Source: Hyphomicrobiales bacterium
GTDB lineage: Bacteria; Pseudomonadota; Alphaproteobacteria; Rhizobiales; Rhodobiaceae
Direction of reading: 5' to 3'
NCBI GenBank assembly: GCA_002869065.1
Contig: PKTR01000002.1
Location: 434,001 to 498,000, forward strand
DNA: 64,000 bases
Part shown: in pieces, positions 46,298 through 54,251 of the stretch
How the letters are laid out: each line of letters begins with the position of its first letter
Numbering within the stretch: the stretch's first letter is position 1
Position numbers and translations under genes: made by a program
The notes under the pieces: model-generated
The model's input: the letters and a program-made list of their open reading frames with translations, nothing else
Told to the model about the DNA's origin: nothing
Databases searched by the model: none

Positions 46298-47374
46298 TCA
46301 GGACCGCGCCGGGAAGGTGTTGCGTATCAGGGCATAGAGAACGAGCAGCGACGGGACGGCGATGAACCCGCCGACCGGGCCCCATATCCAGATCCAGAAC
46401 ACGATCGCCAGGAAGATGACGAACGGGTTGAGCGTCATCGTGCGCCCGAGCACAAGTGGCGTGACGAACTGCGCCTCGATGAAATTCAGCAACAGAAAGA
46501 TCAGTGGCGGCGTCAGAATTCCGAACGGGGTGGTGGCACTGGCAAGACCCACGCCGAGCAGCAGCACGACCATCATCGCCGGCCCGATATAGATCACGTA
46601 GTTGAGGACTCCGGCGAGCATGCCCCACAACAGGGCGGAGGGAACGCCGGCAAGCCAAAGGGCGAGCGAGACGACGAGCCCCAGCCCAATGTTGAGAGCC
46701 GTGATGTGAAAGAGATAGGTCGAGACAAGCTGCTCGGCGTCGCGGAAGACATGGGCGATCCGCCACCTGAGCCGGCGACTGAAGAACAGGGAAAGTACCG
46801 CGATGCGGATCCGATGACGTGTCGCGACGAAAAAGTAGAGCCCGGCCAGGAACAGGACGATCTGGCCGAGAATGGCGGGAGCGAGATAGGCGACGTCCTC
46901 AACCGGGGACCCGCCGTCGACCGCGACGGCAACCTTCGCCGATTGCCCCATCGCCTCGCGCAACTGCTCCTGCAAGCCGGCAATCGAGGTGAAGAAGCTG
47001 CGCCAGTCGGTGACCTCCGACTGCAGCCGGCTCCAGATGATCGGCAGCTTTTCCAGCCACGCCGAAAGCGGCACGGCGAACCCCGTTGCCGCTACGAGAA
47101 TAATCGCGAGAAAAACACTCACCGTCGCCAGTCCCGACGCCCAGGGGGGGATGCCGAGCCGTTCGATCCGGTCGGCGAGCGGGCCGAACATCAGCCCGAT
47201 GACCACAGCAAGGGCGAGCGGCGCCAGAAGGACCTGCGCGTATTCAAGCACGACGCCGAGCACGACGATGCCGATGGCAATGAGCGACAGGCGCGCGCCG
47301 GTGACGATGACCTGATCCATACTCGCGCGGGATTCGGCGCGGACCTTCAGGCGTGGCGTATAGGCATGGTTCAT
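46298..47374 (-). CDS. AI-2E family transporter (YdiK/PerM-like permease)
   Basis: 358 residues, about seven to eight membrane helices. IAIGIVVLGVVLEYAQVLLAPLALAVVIGLMFGPLADRIERLGIPPWASGLATVSVFLAIIL near the N-terminus and the C-terminal GVLNYVIYIGPAMMVVLLLGVGLASA and LNFIEAQFVTPLVLGRTMTLNPFVIFLAIVFWIWIWGPVGGFIAVPSL are the family core. Members export AI-2 or exchange Na+/H+; the substrate here is unknown. An EcfG-type promoter lies 26-51 bp before the ATG. Confidence 0.88.
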   Translation of the reverse strand: MNHAYTPRLKVRAESRASMDQVIVTGARLSLIAIGIVVLGVVLEYAQVLLAPLALAVVIGLMFGPLADRIERLGIPPWASGLATVSVFLAIILVAATGFAVPLSAWLEKLPIIWSRLQSEVTDWRSFFTSIAGLQEQLREAMGQSAKVAVAVDGGSPVEDVAYLAPAILGQIVLFLAGLYFFVATRHRIRIAVLSLFFSRRLRWRIAHVFRDAEQLVSTYLFHITALNIGLGLVVSLALWLAGVPSALLWGMLAGVLNYVIYIGPAMMVVLLLGVGLASATTPFGILTPPLIFLLLNFIEAQFVTPLVLGRTMTLNPFVIFLAIVFWIWIWGPVGGFIAVPSLLVLYALIRNTFPARS

Positions 47375-47399
47375 GAAAGCCTCGTTTTGTTACCTGCAA

Positions 47400-47425
47400 A
47401 ACGCGGCAACAGCGACGCTTGTTCC
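47400..47425 (-). promoter_or_regulatory. EcfG-type promoter before the AI-2E family gene
   Basis: Minus strand GGAAC (47425-47421), 17 bp, CGTT (47403-47400), ending 26 bp before the ATG at 47374. Confidence 0.75.
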
Positions 47426-47478
47426 CTGAAAAATGACGATACGCAGACGTTCGGGCGCGGTCGATCGGCCCCGGCGGG

Positions 47479-49098
47479 TCAGGCGACCGGTATCGCGATG
47501 CGGATCTCAAGACCGCTTTCGCGGTAGGCGCGCTCGACCGTTCCCGACAGCTCACCCATGACATTGGCGTCGATCAGGCGCGTGCCGAACCCCTTGCCCG
47601 ACGGCTTCTCGATCGCTTCGTCGCCCCGCTCCACCCAGTCGAGAACAAGACGCCGGGAGCGCGCTGCCCCGTCGACGGTCCACGACACCGAGAGCCCGCC
47701 CGTGCCGTCGGTCATGTTGCCGTACTTCATCGCATTGGTGGCCAGTTCGTGGAACACCAGGCCGAGCGCATGCGTGGTCTTTTCGTCGAGAGAGACCTTC
47801 GGACCATCGATAGAGACATTGTCGAGGGTTTCGCCGAAGACCTGCTCCAGCTCCTGCGCAAGAAGCTCGTGCAGATCGGCCTTTTGCCAGCGCGAGCGGG
47901 TCAGCATGTCCTGAGCATTGGCCATTGCCTGCAAGCGGGCGGAAAACGAGGACGAAAACTCCTCGATGGTTTCGGAACTGCTCGCCGTCTGGCGGGAAAT
48001 CGCGAGGATGCGAGCGATGGAATTCTTGATCCTGTGCTTCATCTCCTGAAGCATCAGATCCTTTTCCTGGATCGTTTTTTCGGAAATCTCGCGCACCTTG
48101 CGGGTCGCGGCCACCGCTCTCAGGCGCGAGCGGATGGAAACCGCGAGCGCGGCGGCAAACAACAGCGAGGCGGCGCCGAGAACGAAGGAACGCCAGTAGA
48201 CGAGCGCGTTGGGCCGCGTGTGTGCCTCGACCACATTGACGGTCCAGCTTCGCCCGGCGACCTGGATGGACCGCTGTACCATGTGCCCGTCCTCACCCGG
48301 CTCGTCGGGATATCGTTCGGACCGAAACAGTAACGAACCGACGCCATCGGTGGTGTCTGTCGTCTCGACCCGGACCGGCAGGTGCGGCGGCCTCAGCAAC
48401 GCGGCCCGATGCAGATCGCCGGCGCGGAACGGCGCATAGACGAACCCGCTCACGCGCTTCTCCGCGTCAGGGCCGGAGTTTCCGGCCGCTGGCTTTTCCG
48501 AAAAAGGCATGTAGACGAGGAAGCCGGCCTGCTTGTCCTCGGTGATCTCCTGAACCAGCTCGATGGGTGCGCTCGCCCGCATCTCACCGGCCGCCAGCGC
48601 GGCCCTCATGGCCTCGCGCCGACGTGCCTCGGTGAACATGTCATAGCCAAGCGCGACGCGATTGCGGGCGTCGGTCGGTTCGAGAAGGACGATCGGGGCG
48701 GAAAGCCCCTGATCCGTTTCAGGCCAGACGGCCCGCTTCAGCCCATAATTGAAGCCGATCTCGCCGCCAACGGCATTGCGCTCCGCGGAAGGCAACAACC
48801 GGGCGAATCCGACGCCCTGGATGCCCTTGAAATAGCCGTTCAGATTGAGACCGGCGACGAAAGCGCGGAACGCGTCACTCGACACCTTGCCGTGGTTGGC
48901 GACGAAGAAGGAATTGGTCGCCGTCAGCAACGCCATATGCTGGCTGATGCGTTCCTCGATGCGGTCGACGGCATCGTCCGCGACGACCTCGAAACGCCGG
49001 GCTTCGGCCACTTCCTCGGCCCGGTACATGATGAACGTCAGGCCGAGGCCTGCCGCCGAGGCCACCAGAAAAAACACCAGAGGCAGATACCGCTTCAT
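47479..49098 (-). CDS. CHASE-domain sensor histidine kinase, HWE family
   Basis: 539 residues from ATG 49098 (GGAAGAGAGCGT before it). A membrane helix at residues 4-24, a periplasmic CHASE domain (about 25-295; GLNLNGYFKGIQGVGFARLLP, EPTDARNRVALGYDM), a second helix near 300-322, then the kinase. The phospho-acceptor is His355 in EMKHRIKNSIARI; the N box FHELATNAMKYG has the family His, and DWVERG supplies the W-x-E of HWE kinases. Such kinases phosphorylate PhyR or relatives; with phyR 2.1 kb away this one may feed the stress response from outside signals. No EcfG site is seen before it. Confidence 0.85.
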   Translation of the reverse strand: MKRYLPLVFFLVASAAGLGLTFIMYRAEEVAEARRFEVVADDAVDRIEERISQHMALLTATNSFFVANHGKVSSDAFRAFVAGLNLNGYFKGIQGVGFARLLPSAERNAVGGEIGFNYGLKRAVWPETDQGLSAPIVLLEPTDARNRVALGYDMFTEARRREAMRAALAAGEMRASAPIELVQEITEDKQAGFLVYMPFSEKPAAGNSGPDAEKRVSGFVYAPFRAGDLHRAALLRPPHLPVRVETTDTTDGVGSLLFRSERYPDEPGEDGHMVQRSIQVAGRSWTVNVVEAHTRPNALVYWRSFVLGAASLLFAAALAVSIRSRLRAVAATRKVREISEKTIQEKDLMLQEMKHRIKNSIARILAISRQTASSSETIEEFSSSFSARLQAMANAQDMLTRSRWQKADLHELLAQELEQVFGETLDNVSIDGPKVSLDEKTTHALGLVFHELATNAMKYGNMTDGTGGLSVSWTVDGAARSRRLVLDWVERGDEAIEKPSGKGFGTRLIDANVMGELSGTVERAYRESGLEIRIAIPVA

Positions 49099-49467
49099 AC
49101 GCTCTCTTCCGCTGACCAGACTGCCAGTCCCGCGCGTCGGTATAAGCCCGCCGCGCCGCTCCCACAATAAACTTTTACATGCCCACCATGCCCAAAAGCA
49201 GCCATTTCAACTTGTAATTCACATTGTTGATTTTTCTATATTTTCGAAAACTGCCGTCGCGTCATCTGTGTTCTGTAAAACCTTCAGTATTGTTCCGTTG
49301 CGCGCCGGGGCCATTCCCAGCCACCCGACGGAAAAGATCCCGTTCATGAACGACCGGCCGTGTCTTTTGAAGAATATAATCCCTATCTCGACCGGAACCT
49401 TTCCCGGACAATCGCGTTTTATTCAGGCGGACAGCGATCCGCTCAGAAGAACGCAAAGGAGATTGTT
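49099..49467. promoter_or_regulatory. divergent promoter region before the CHASE kinase and csbD genes
   Basis: 369 bp with no gene. The left half is AT-rich (49160-49260). An EcfG-type promoter (49394-49418) serves the csbD-like gene. Nothing else recognised. Confidence 0.5.
49394..49418 (+). promoter_or_regulatory. EcfG-type promoter before the csbD-like gene
   Basis: GGAAC (49394-49398), 16 bp, CGTT (49415-49418), 49 bp before the ATG at 49468. Confidence 0.78.
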
Positions 49468-49665
49468 ATGAATTGGAACCAGGTCGAGGGTAATTGGGAG
49501 CAGTTCAAGGGCAAGGTCCAGGAGAACTGGGGCAAGCTGACCAACGACGACCTCGACGTCGTCGCCGGCAAGCGCAAGCAGCTCACCGGCCTCCTGCAGG
49601 AACGCTACGGCAAGGCCGAGGAAGACGCGGAGCGCGAGATCGACGACTGGCTCGGCCGCTCTTAG
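49468..49665 (+). CDS. CsbD-family stress protein
   Basis: 65 residues, MNWNQVEGNWEQFKGKVQENWGKLTNDDLDVVAGKRKQL...: the full CsbD pattern (W-x-Q/E-x-KG-x-x-x-x-x-WGKLTDDDLD). Cytosolic, helical, very soluble; induced by general stress regulators in many bacteria but without a known biochemical role. AAAGGAG sits eight bases before the ATG. It has a perfect EcfG-type promoter and its own terminator. Confidence 0.93.
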   Translation: MNWNQVEGNWEQFKGKVQENWGKLTNDDLDVVAGKRKQLTGLLQERYGKAEEDAEREIDDWLGRS

Positions 49666-49704
49666 GTCGCGCGATCAACGAAGCCGACCAGGCATCGCTG
49701 ATAC

Positions 49705-49737
49705 AAAAACACCGCCCGTTTCGGGCGGTGTTTTTTT
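49705..49737 (+). terminator. Rho-independent terminator after the csbD-like gene
   Basis: AAAAACACCGCCCG / CGGGCGGTGTTTTTTT with a three-base loop, A's on the left and seven T's on the right. It may also serve in the opposite direction for the HWE kinase gene at 49810. Confidence 0.9.
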
Positions 49738-49809
49738 GCGCCGACGCGCGCGGGTTCCGCTGTGACGACGAAGACGGCAAGCCGGCTGGCTACGTCGGCA
49801 AGGCGACTT

Positions 49810-50850
49810 TTACTGCGCTTCCGTGAGGGGGAATTTCAGCTCGTAGGTGATTTCGTGCTCACCGATTTCGTAACGGCTCTTTCCGTTGACCGATGCCGGT
49901 ACGATGCGTTCCAGAACGACGCTTCCGAAGTGCCGGTCTGTGGATTCGGCACCGTCCCTGGCAGACAGATCAGCCAGATCGCCAGCAGGGTCCGCAGCGA
50001 CCGGCTCCCTCCAGGTGAGTTCGAGCAGCTTCGCGCCACCATCACCGTCATGCGATGTCGCGATCGTTATCTCGATGCCGCTGGAGCGACCCTGCCCCGC
50101 GCCGTGGCTGACTGCATTGACGATCAGCTCATGCAAGGCGAGACCGACATGGAGAGCGGCGTTCGGCGACAACAACACGTCGTCGCCGGAAACGGAAATC
50201 CTGAGGCGGCCTTGTTCGGCGTATTTGTCGAGCTGCTGATGGATCAGTTCCTTGACGAAAGCGCCGCGCCAGCTGGAGTCGGTCACGAGATCCTGGGAAC
50301 GGGAAAGGGAATAGAGTCGGCCGCGGAACTTTCTCAGGAACCCGTCGACATCGACGGTGTGTTTCGCGGTTTGCGAGGCGATGCTTTGAATGATTGCGAG
50401 CAGGTTCTTGGACCGGTGGCTCATCTCGCGCAGCAGCGCACGCAGGACCTTCTCCCGCTTCTGCTTTTCCGAAAGGTCGACGATGGTGGTGAGGATGTGG
50501 GTCGAGCCATCGGGTGCGGCGACCGCCTCGACGTGAAAATCGAAGACATGGTCATCGTCGATCTGCAGCTCGGCATGGCTGGGCGCGTTTCCGGTGCGGG
50601 CCGCGCCCTTCATCTCTTCCAGACGCGCTGCGATCGCACCGCCGAAAATCGCTGCGTCGGTCGGCCTGTCGCCGGATTTGACGTTCCAGATCTCCGGTAG
50701 ATTGGCGATATAAAGATAGTCGAGCTCACCATCCTGCAACGTCACGCAGACGCCCGAACGCAGGAGGGCAAGAATAAGATACTCCCGGAGCTGGCCTTCT
50801 GACTGGCCGGATTTTTGCCAAGTAAGTCGACGAACCACGAAAACCTCCAA
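49810..50850 (-). CDS. soluble HWE-family sensor histidine kinase
   Basis: 346 residues with no membrane segment. An N-terminal PAS-like domain (about 20-130; LRSGVCVTLQDGELDYLYIANLPEIW ... HILTTIVDLSEKQKREK) is followed by the kinase: His145 in LREMSHRSKNLLAIIQSIA, N box with His240 and Asn245 (HELIVNAVSHG), and WRE at 280-282, the three marks of HWE kinases. Between csbD and phyR, it is a good candidate kinase for PhyR (PhyK role). No EcfG site was found before it. Confidence 0.85.
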   Translation of the reverse strand: MEVFVVRRLTWQKSGQSEGQLREYLILALLRSGVCVTLQDGELDYLYIANLPEIWNVKSGDRPTDAAIFGGAIAARLEEMKGAARTGNAPSHAELQIDDDHVFDFHVEAVAAPDGSTHILTTIVDLSEKQKREKVLRALLREMSHRSKNLLAIIQSIASQTAKHTVDVDGFLRKFRGRLYSLSRSQDLVTDSSWRGAFVKELIHQQLDKYAEQGRLRISVSGDDVLLSPNAALHVGLALHELIVNAVSHGAGQGRSSGIEITIATSHDGDGGAKLLELTWREPVAADPAGDLADLSARDGAESTDRHFGSVVLERIVPASVNGKSRYEIGEHEITYELKFPLTEAQ

Positions 50851-50932
50851 CGCGACAGCTCGGGATGTACCAATTCGAGCGCGGGCTGGTCTACTTGTCG
50901 ATCAGCGAAAACCTCGTTGCGACACTCACGTC

Positions 50933-50965
50933 AAAACGGGCGCCCTGGAAGCCGGCGCCCGTTTT
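50933..50965. terminator. bidirectional terminator between DUF1328 and the HWE kinase
   Basis: AAAACGGGCGCC (50933-50944) and GGCGCCCGTTTT (50954-50965) form a perfect 12-bp stem with a nine-base loop. On the minus strand it lies 19 bp after the DUF1328 stop. Confidence 0.85.
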
Positions 50966-50983
50966 GTGGCCTTTACCCGCCGA

Positions 50984-51151
50984 CTAGCGCGGCCGGCGGA
51001 CGAAACCGAAAATCAGCGACGCGACGAGGAAGATCAGGAAAACGTAGAACAGCAACTGGGCGATACCTGCCGATGCCCCGGCAATGCCACCAAAGCCGAG
51101 CACGCCGGCAATAATGGCGATGACAAAAAACACGATAGCATAATACAGCAT
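50984..51151 (-). CDS. DUF1328 small membrane protein (UPF0391)
   Basis: 55 residues: [19 protein letters not shown], then [16 protein letters not shown], then [18 protein letters not shown]. Two hydrophobic helices joined by a Gly/Ala stretch, the exact UPF0391/DUF1328 pattern. Function unknown; often stress-induced in alphaproteobacteria. AAGGAG stands six bases before the ATG. An imperfect EcfG-like site lies at 51183-51207. A terminator follows at 50933-50965. Confidence 0.92.
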   Translation of the reverse strand: MLYYAIVFFVIAIIAGVLGFGGIAGASAGIAQLLFYVFLIFLVASLIFGFVRRPR

Positions 51152-51182
51152 TCTGTTTCTCCTTCTGTGTTGCTATCTGTAA

Positions 51183-51207
51183 AATGCGTGACATCGTTTT
51201 TTGTTCC
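51183..51207 (-). promoter_or_regulatory. imperfect EcfG-like promoter before the DUF1328 gene
   Basis: Minus strand GGAAC (51207-51203), 16 bp, then CATT (51186-51183) in place of CGTT. Position (32 bp before ATG) fits a promoter, but the -10 element has one mismatch. Confidence 0.4.
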
Positions 51208-51229
51208 AAAAATTTTCCCTACATCACCC

Positions 51230-52024
51230 CTAGACGACCGAATGCGCCGCATCATTGAAGAACAGGGCCTGACTGATCAGCGCTTTGACCATATCCGGGT
51301 TGAACGGCTTGGTGACGAGGAAAGCAGGCTCCGGCCGCTCGCCCGTCAGCAGGCGCTCGGGAAAGGCGGTGATGAAGATGACCGGAATGGTATCGGTCTT
51401 GAGGATGTCGTTGACCGCATCGATGCCGGAACTTCCATCGGCGAGCTGAATGTCGGCGAGGATCATTTTCGGCGTTGTACGCTGGAACAGATCGACGGCC
51501 TCGGTGTGCGTGCGGGCGATACCCGTGACCCGGTGCCCGAGGCTTTCCACCATCTGCTCGATATCCATCGCGATCAGCGGCTCATCCTCGATGATCATGA
51601 TGTCGGTCGCGACCTGACGCGATATCTCCTCGCTTGCGGTCGCCAGCAAGGCGGGGAACTCGTCTTCGTCGATGCCGAGGATCTCGGCCGCCTCGGCGGT
51701 GGAGAAATTCTCCACCGAGACCAGCAGGAAGGCCTGCCGGCCGAGAGGCGGGATCATTTTCAGATTTGCCGCCGCGCGTTTTTCCCATGCAAATGGAGAC
51801 TCGTGATCCTCGATCTCGAGCCGCGTGGAACCAAACAGCCTCGCGAACAGTTTAAAAAGGGCGACGCGATCGCTTGAGGCTTCGGGAAAGGCCGAGACAT
51901 CGGCGATCAAGGCCTCGAGAGTGGCCGCGACATAGGCGTCTCCCGACGTCTGCGAGCCGGCGACGGCGCGCGCATAGCGACGCAGATAAACAAGGTGAGG
52001 TGCGACGCGCGTGGAAAGCGACAT
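51230..52024 (-). CDS. phyR: general stress response anti-anti-sigma regulator PhyR
   Basis: 264 residues. An N-terminal sigma-factor-like domain (residues 1-135; sigma2-like LVYLRRYARAVAG, sigma4-like IPPLGRQAFLLVSVENFSTAEAAEILG) is joined to a receiver domain (142-260) with acidic pocket EDE, phospho-acceptor Asp191 (LADIQL), FITAFPERLLTGE and VTKPF. The 'FITA' region is the FATGUY form of PhyR receivers. When phosphorylated it binds NepR and frees EcfG. It is divergent from nepR-ecfG with a facing EcfG promoter. Confidence 0.97.
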   Translation of the reverse strand: MSLSTRVAPHLVYLRRYARAVAGSQTSGDAYVAATLEALIADVSAFPEASSDRVALFKLFARLFGSTRLEIEDHESPFAWEKRAAANLKMIPPLGRQAFLLVSVENFSTAEAAEILGIDEDEFPALLATASEEISRQVATDIMIIEDEPLIAMDIEQMVESLGHRVTGIARTHTEAVDLFQRTTPKMILADIQLADGSSGIDAVNDILKTDTIPVIFITAFPERLLTGERPEPAFLVTKPFNPDMVKALISQALFFNDAAHSVV

Positions 52025-52066
52025 TTAAGAGTCTCCCTGACTTTTCCGCATACGGGCTGGAGGGTA

Positions 52067-52091
52067 AACGCCGGCCGGTGAAAAAAGTTCC
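52067..52091 (-). promoter_or_regulatory. EcfG-type promoter of phyR
   Basis: Minus strand GGAAC (52091-52087), 16 bp, CGTT (52070-52067), 42 bp before the phyR ATG at 52024. Its GGAAC box is only 9 bp from the GGAAC box of the opposing nepR promoter. Confidence 0.82.
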
Positions 52092-52100
52092 GGGAAGGTT

Positions 52101-52125
52101 GGAACGTTTTTTTGCTTCGCGCGTT
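52101..52125 (+). promoter_or_regulatory. EcfG-type promoter of nepR-ecfG
   Basis: GGAAC (52101-52105), 16 bp, CGTT (52122-52125), 37 bp before the nepR ATG at 52163. Implies positive autoregulation of the sigma factor. Confidence 0.82.
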
Positions 52126-52162
52126 TCACGACAAATGGACGAATGACAGGCACCCTGGAACA

Positions 52163-52363
52163 ATGACTGGCATTGACAAAAAAACGGGCGCGGCCCCGGC
52201 AGGAAACAGCGGCGAAGCGGGCTTTGACGATCCCAATTCGCAGATCTCCATGAGGCTTCGCGAACTCTACAGTTCGGTCGAGGCAGAGGGGATTCCCGAC
52301 CGTTTCCTCGATCTCCTCGAAAAACTCGACGAAGCTGAGAAGGCCTCCGGTCATGAGCAGTGA
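52163..52363 (+). CDS. nepR: anti-sigma factor NepR
   Basis: 66 residues. The conserved core ISMRLRELYSSVEAEGIPDRFLDLLEKLDEAE holds the two helices that grip EcfG (or PhyR) in this family, after a disordered Gly/Ala-rich N-terminus. It sequesters EcfG until PhyR-P takes it away. ATG 52163 has only a weak CTGGAAC before it. Its last 11 bases overlap ecfG, so the two are co-translated. Confidence 0.95.
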   Translation: MTGIDKKTGAAPAGNSGEAGFDDPNSQISMRLRELYSSVEAEGIPDRFLDLLEKLDEAEKASGHEQ

Positions 52364-52919
52364 GCCGAAGACGGAGCAGCCGAGCTTCAAGCGGGAGATG
52401 CTCGCCTGCCTGCCGAACCTGCGCGCTTTCGCGGTATCCCTCGTCGGCAGTCCGGACCGTGCGGACGACCTCGTGCAGGACACGATCATGAAGGCGTGGG
52501 CAAAGCAGCACAGCTTCGAGCTCGGCACCAACATGAAGGCCTGGCTGTTCACGATCCTGCGCAACGATTTCTACAGCCAGATGCGCAAACGGGGTCGCGA
52601 GGTTCAGGACAGCGACGGCACGTTCACGGCGCAACTCGCCGTGCACCCGGGCCAGCACGGGTCGCTCGACCTGCAGGACTTCAAGGCGGCGCTGGAAAAG
52701 CTGCCGGACGACCAGCGTGAAGCGATCCTGCTGGTTGGCGCCTCCGGCTTTGCCTATGAAGAGGCCGCCGAAATCTGCGGCTGCGCGGTCGGAACCATCA
52801 AGAGCCGCGTCAATCGCGCCCGCAATCGCTTGCAGGAACTGCTCGAGGTCTCCGGCCAGGCCGACTACGGCCCGGATGCGGACATGGCGGCCGCGACCCA
52901 CGGTGGACCGGTCTTCTGA
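52353..52919 (+). CDS. ecfG: general stress response ECF sigma factor EcfG (RpoE2 type)
   Basis: 188 residues. Sigma2 region: LACLPNLRAFAVSLVGSPDRADDLVQDTIMKAWAKQHSF, with the DDLVQDT core; N-M-K-AWLFTILRNDFYSQMRK region; sigma4: LEKLPDDQREAILLVGASGFAYEEAAEICGCAVGTIKSRVNRAR, the helix-turn-helix that reads GGAAC. This is EcfG/RpoE2. It overlaps nepR and is followed tail-to-tail by a receiver gene. Its predicted target sites appear nine times in exact form within this window. Confidence 0.97.
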   Translation: MSSEPKTEQPSFKREMLACLPNLRAFAVSLVGSPDRADDLVQDTIMKAWAKQHSFELGTNMKAWLFTILRNDFYSQMRKRGREVQDSDGTFTAQLAVHPGQHGSLDLQDFKAALEKLPDDQREAILLVGASGFAYEEAAEICGCAVGTIKSRVNRARNRLQELLEVSGQADYGPDADMAAATHGGPVF

Positions 52920-52938
52920 CATTCCGGCCGCGCCGCGA

Positions 52939-53304
52939 TCATGTCGGCAGGACGTATCTCTCGAGAGCGGCCTGCACCGCGGCGACGAGATTGCCGTCGC
53001 CATATGGCTTCAGCACCACGGGATAGCCGCACAGGCCCGGCAGCCCGTCCGCGTAGTCGACGCATGTCGTTGAAAAGACGATCGGGACCCTGCTTTCGAC
53101 AAGCCCGTCGATGAGCGCGGCGTGGCGTTTCAGATCGGCTCCGATGTCCAGCACCACGGTATCGAAGTCCTTTCTGCCCAGATGGGCCGGGCAATTCGCG
53201 GGCGAGCTGATGGTCACCTCGCAACGCAGTCCGGTCGTCAAGATCTGTTCCGCATCCATGGCGATCAGGTATTCGCCGTCGACGACGAGCACACGCGGGG
53301 TCAT
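52939..53304 (-). CDS. degenerate single-domain response regulator
   Basis: 121 residues, one receiver domain: MTPRVLVVDGEYLIAMDAEQIL, the phospho-acceptor in TVVLDIGAD, a Thr in VFSTTC and Lys in LKPYG. The acidic pair normally DD/ED reads D-G, so one Mg2+ ligand is lost; the spacing after the Asp is also unusual. It may signal without phosphorylation or bind a partner. The strongest similarity by eye is to FATGUY-type stand-alone receivers tied to the stress response. ATG 53304 is taken where the receiver starts; the frame is open further upstream without domain features. Confidence 0.75.
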   Translation of the reverse strand: MTPRVLVVDGEYLIAMDAEQILTTGLRCEVTISSPANCPAHLGRKDFDTVVLDIGADLKRHAALIDGLVESRVPIVFSTTCVDYADGLPGLCGYPVVLKPYGDGNLVAAVQAALERYVLPT

Positions 53305-53397
53305 TTTTCCAAGCCAATCGTGTTCGCAGGAGAGGCCGCGACAAGAGCGCGTTGCGAGGCTCACGTCATTTAAAAAAGACACGTAACGTTGCGGGAG

Positions 53398-53422
53398 GGA
53401 ACAAATTTGCTCCCCGCACGTT
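53398..53422 (+). promoter_or_regulatory. EcfG-type promoter before the Crp/Fnr regulator gene
   Basis: GGAAC (53398-53402), 16 bp, CGTT (53419-53422), 27 bp before the ATG at 53450. Confidence 0.78.
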
Positions 53423-53449
53423 TCCGTCAAAACCATTTCAGGAAAGACG

Positions 53450-54205
53450 ATGAGCAAAACCCAACCGACAAAGGCGGCGCGGACGAAGTGCAAGAACTGC
53501 CCGTTGGCCGAGTTCAAACACTTCCGGACGTTCAACGCGCCCGAATTGTCGTTCGTGTCGGACTTCAAGACGGGCGAGCTGTCGGCCGATGCCGGCGCGA
53601 CCATTCTGGTCGAGGGCGCTCACAGTGCCCATCTCTACACGCTGCTGTCGGGCTGGGCGTTCCGCTACAAGATCCTCGAGGACGGCCGCCGGCAGATATT
53701 GAACTATGTCGTTCCCGGCGATCTTATCGGCTTGCAGGCAAGCCTGATGGGAGAGATGCAGCATTCGGTCGAGGCATTGACACCGGTCACGCTGTGCGTT
53801 TTCGAACGCGACCGGCTGACCGACCTGTTCGCCAATCACCCGACGCTTGCCTTCGACGTGACCTGGATCGCGGCGCGCGAGGAGCGCATCCTCGACGAAC
53901 ATCTGCTGAGCATCGGCCGCCGTTCGGCGCTGGAGCGGGCGGCCTATCTGCTTGCCTTCCTGCATCGCCGCGCCAGCACTGTCGGACTGATCGGCAGCGG
54001 CCGGCAGACGATCCCGATCACTCAGTATCATGTCGCAGACACGCTGGGTCTTTCCGTCGTGCACACCAACAAGACGCTTCGCAAACTCGCTAACCGGGAC
54101 ATGATCCGCTGGCTTGATCGCGGCTGCGAGGTGCTGAATTTCGACGGTCTTTGCGAAATCGCCAGCTGGAGTCCGGCACCCGAGACCTGCCGCCCCTTCA
54201 TCTGA
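53450..54205 (+). CDS. Crp/Fnr family transcription regulator
   Basis: 251 residues. N-terminal KCKNCPLAEFKHF (a CxxC pair common in Rhizobiales Crp/Fnr proteins, though not the four-Cys set of true FNR), a cyclic-nucleotide-fold domain (about 35-150; GWAFRYKILEDGRRQILNYVVPGDLIGLQ) and a C-terminal winged helix (TQYHVADTLGLSVVHTNKTLRKL, the recognition helix). No cAMP-binding Arg/Ser set is evident, so the signal is unknown. The EcfG-type promoter suggests it is a second-tier regulator of the stress response. Confidence 0.87.
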   Translation: MSKTQPTKAARTKCKNCPLAEFKHFRTFNAPELSFVSDFKTGELSADAGATILVEGAHSAHLYTLLSGWAFRYKILEDGRRQILNYVVPGDLIGLQASLMGEMQHSVEALTPVTLCVFERDRLTDLFANHPTLAFDVTWIAAREERILDEHLLSIGRRSALERAAYLLAFLHRRASTVGLIGSGRQTIPITQYHVADTLGLSVVHTNKTLRKLANRDMIRWLDRGCEVLNFDGLCEIASWSPAPETCRPFI

Positions 54206-54251
54206 GCGTCGGCGCGATGCTACCGTCGAAGCGAACAGGCGAGGATCCTCG

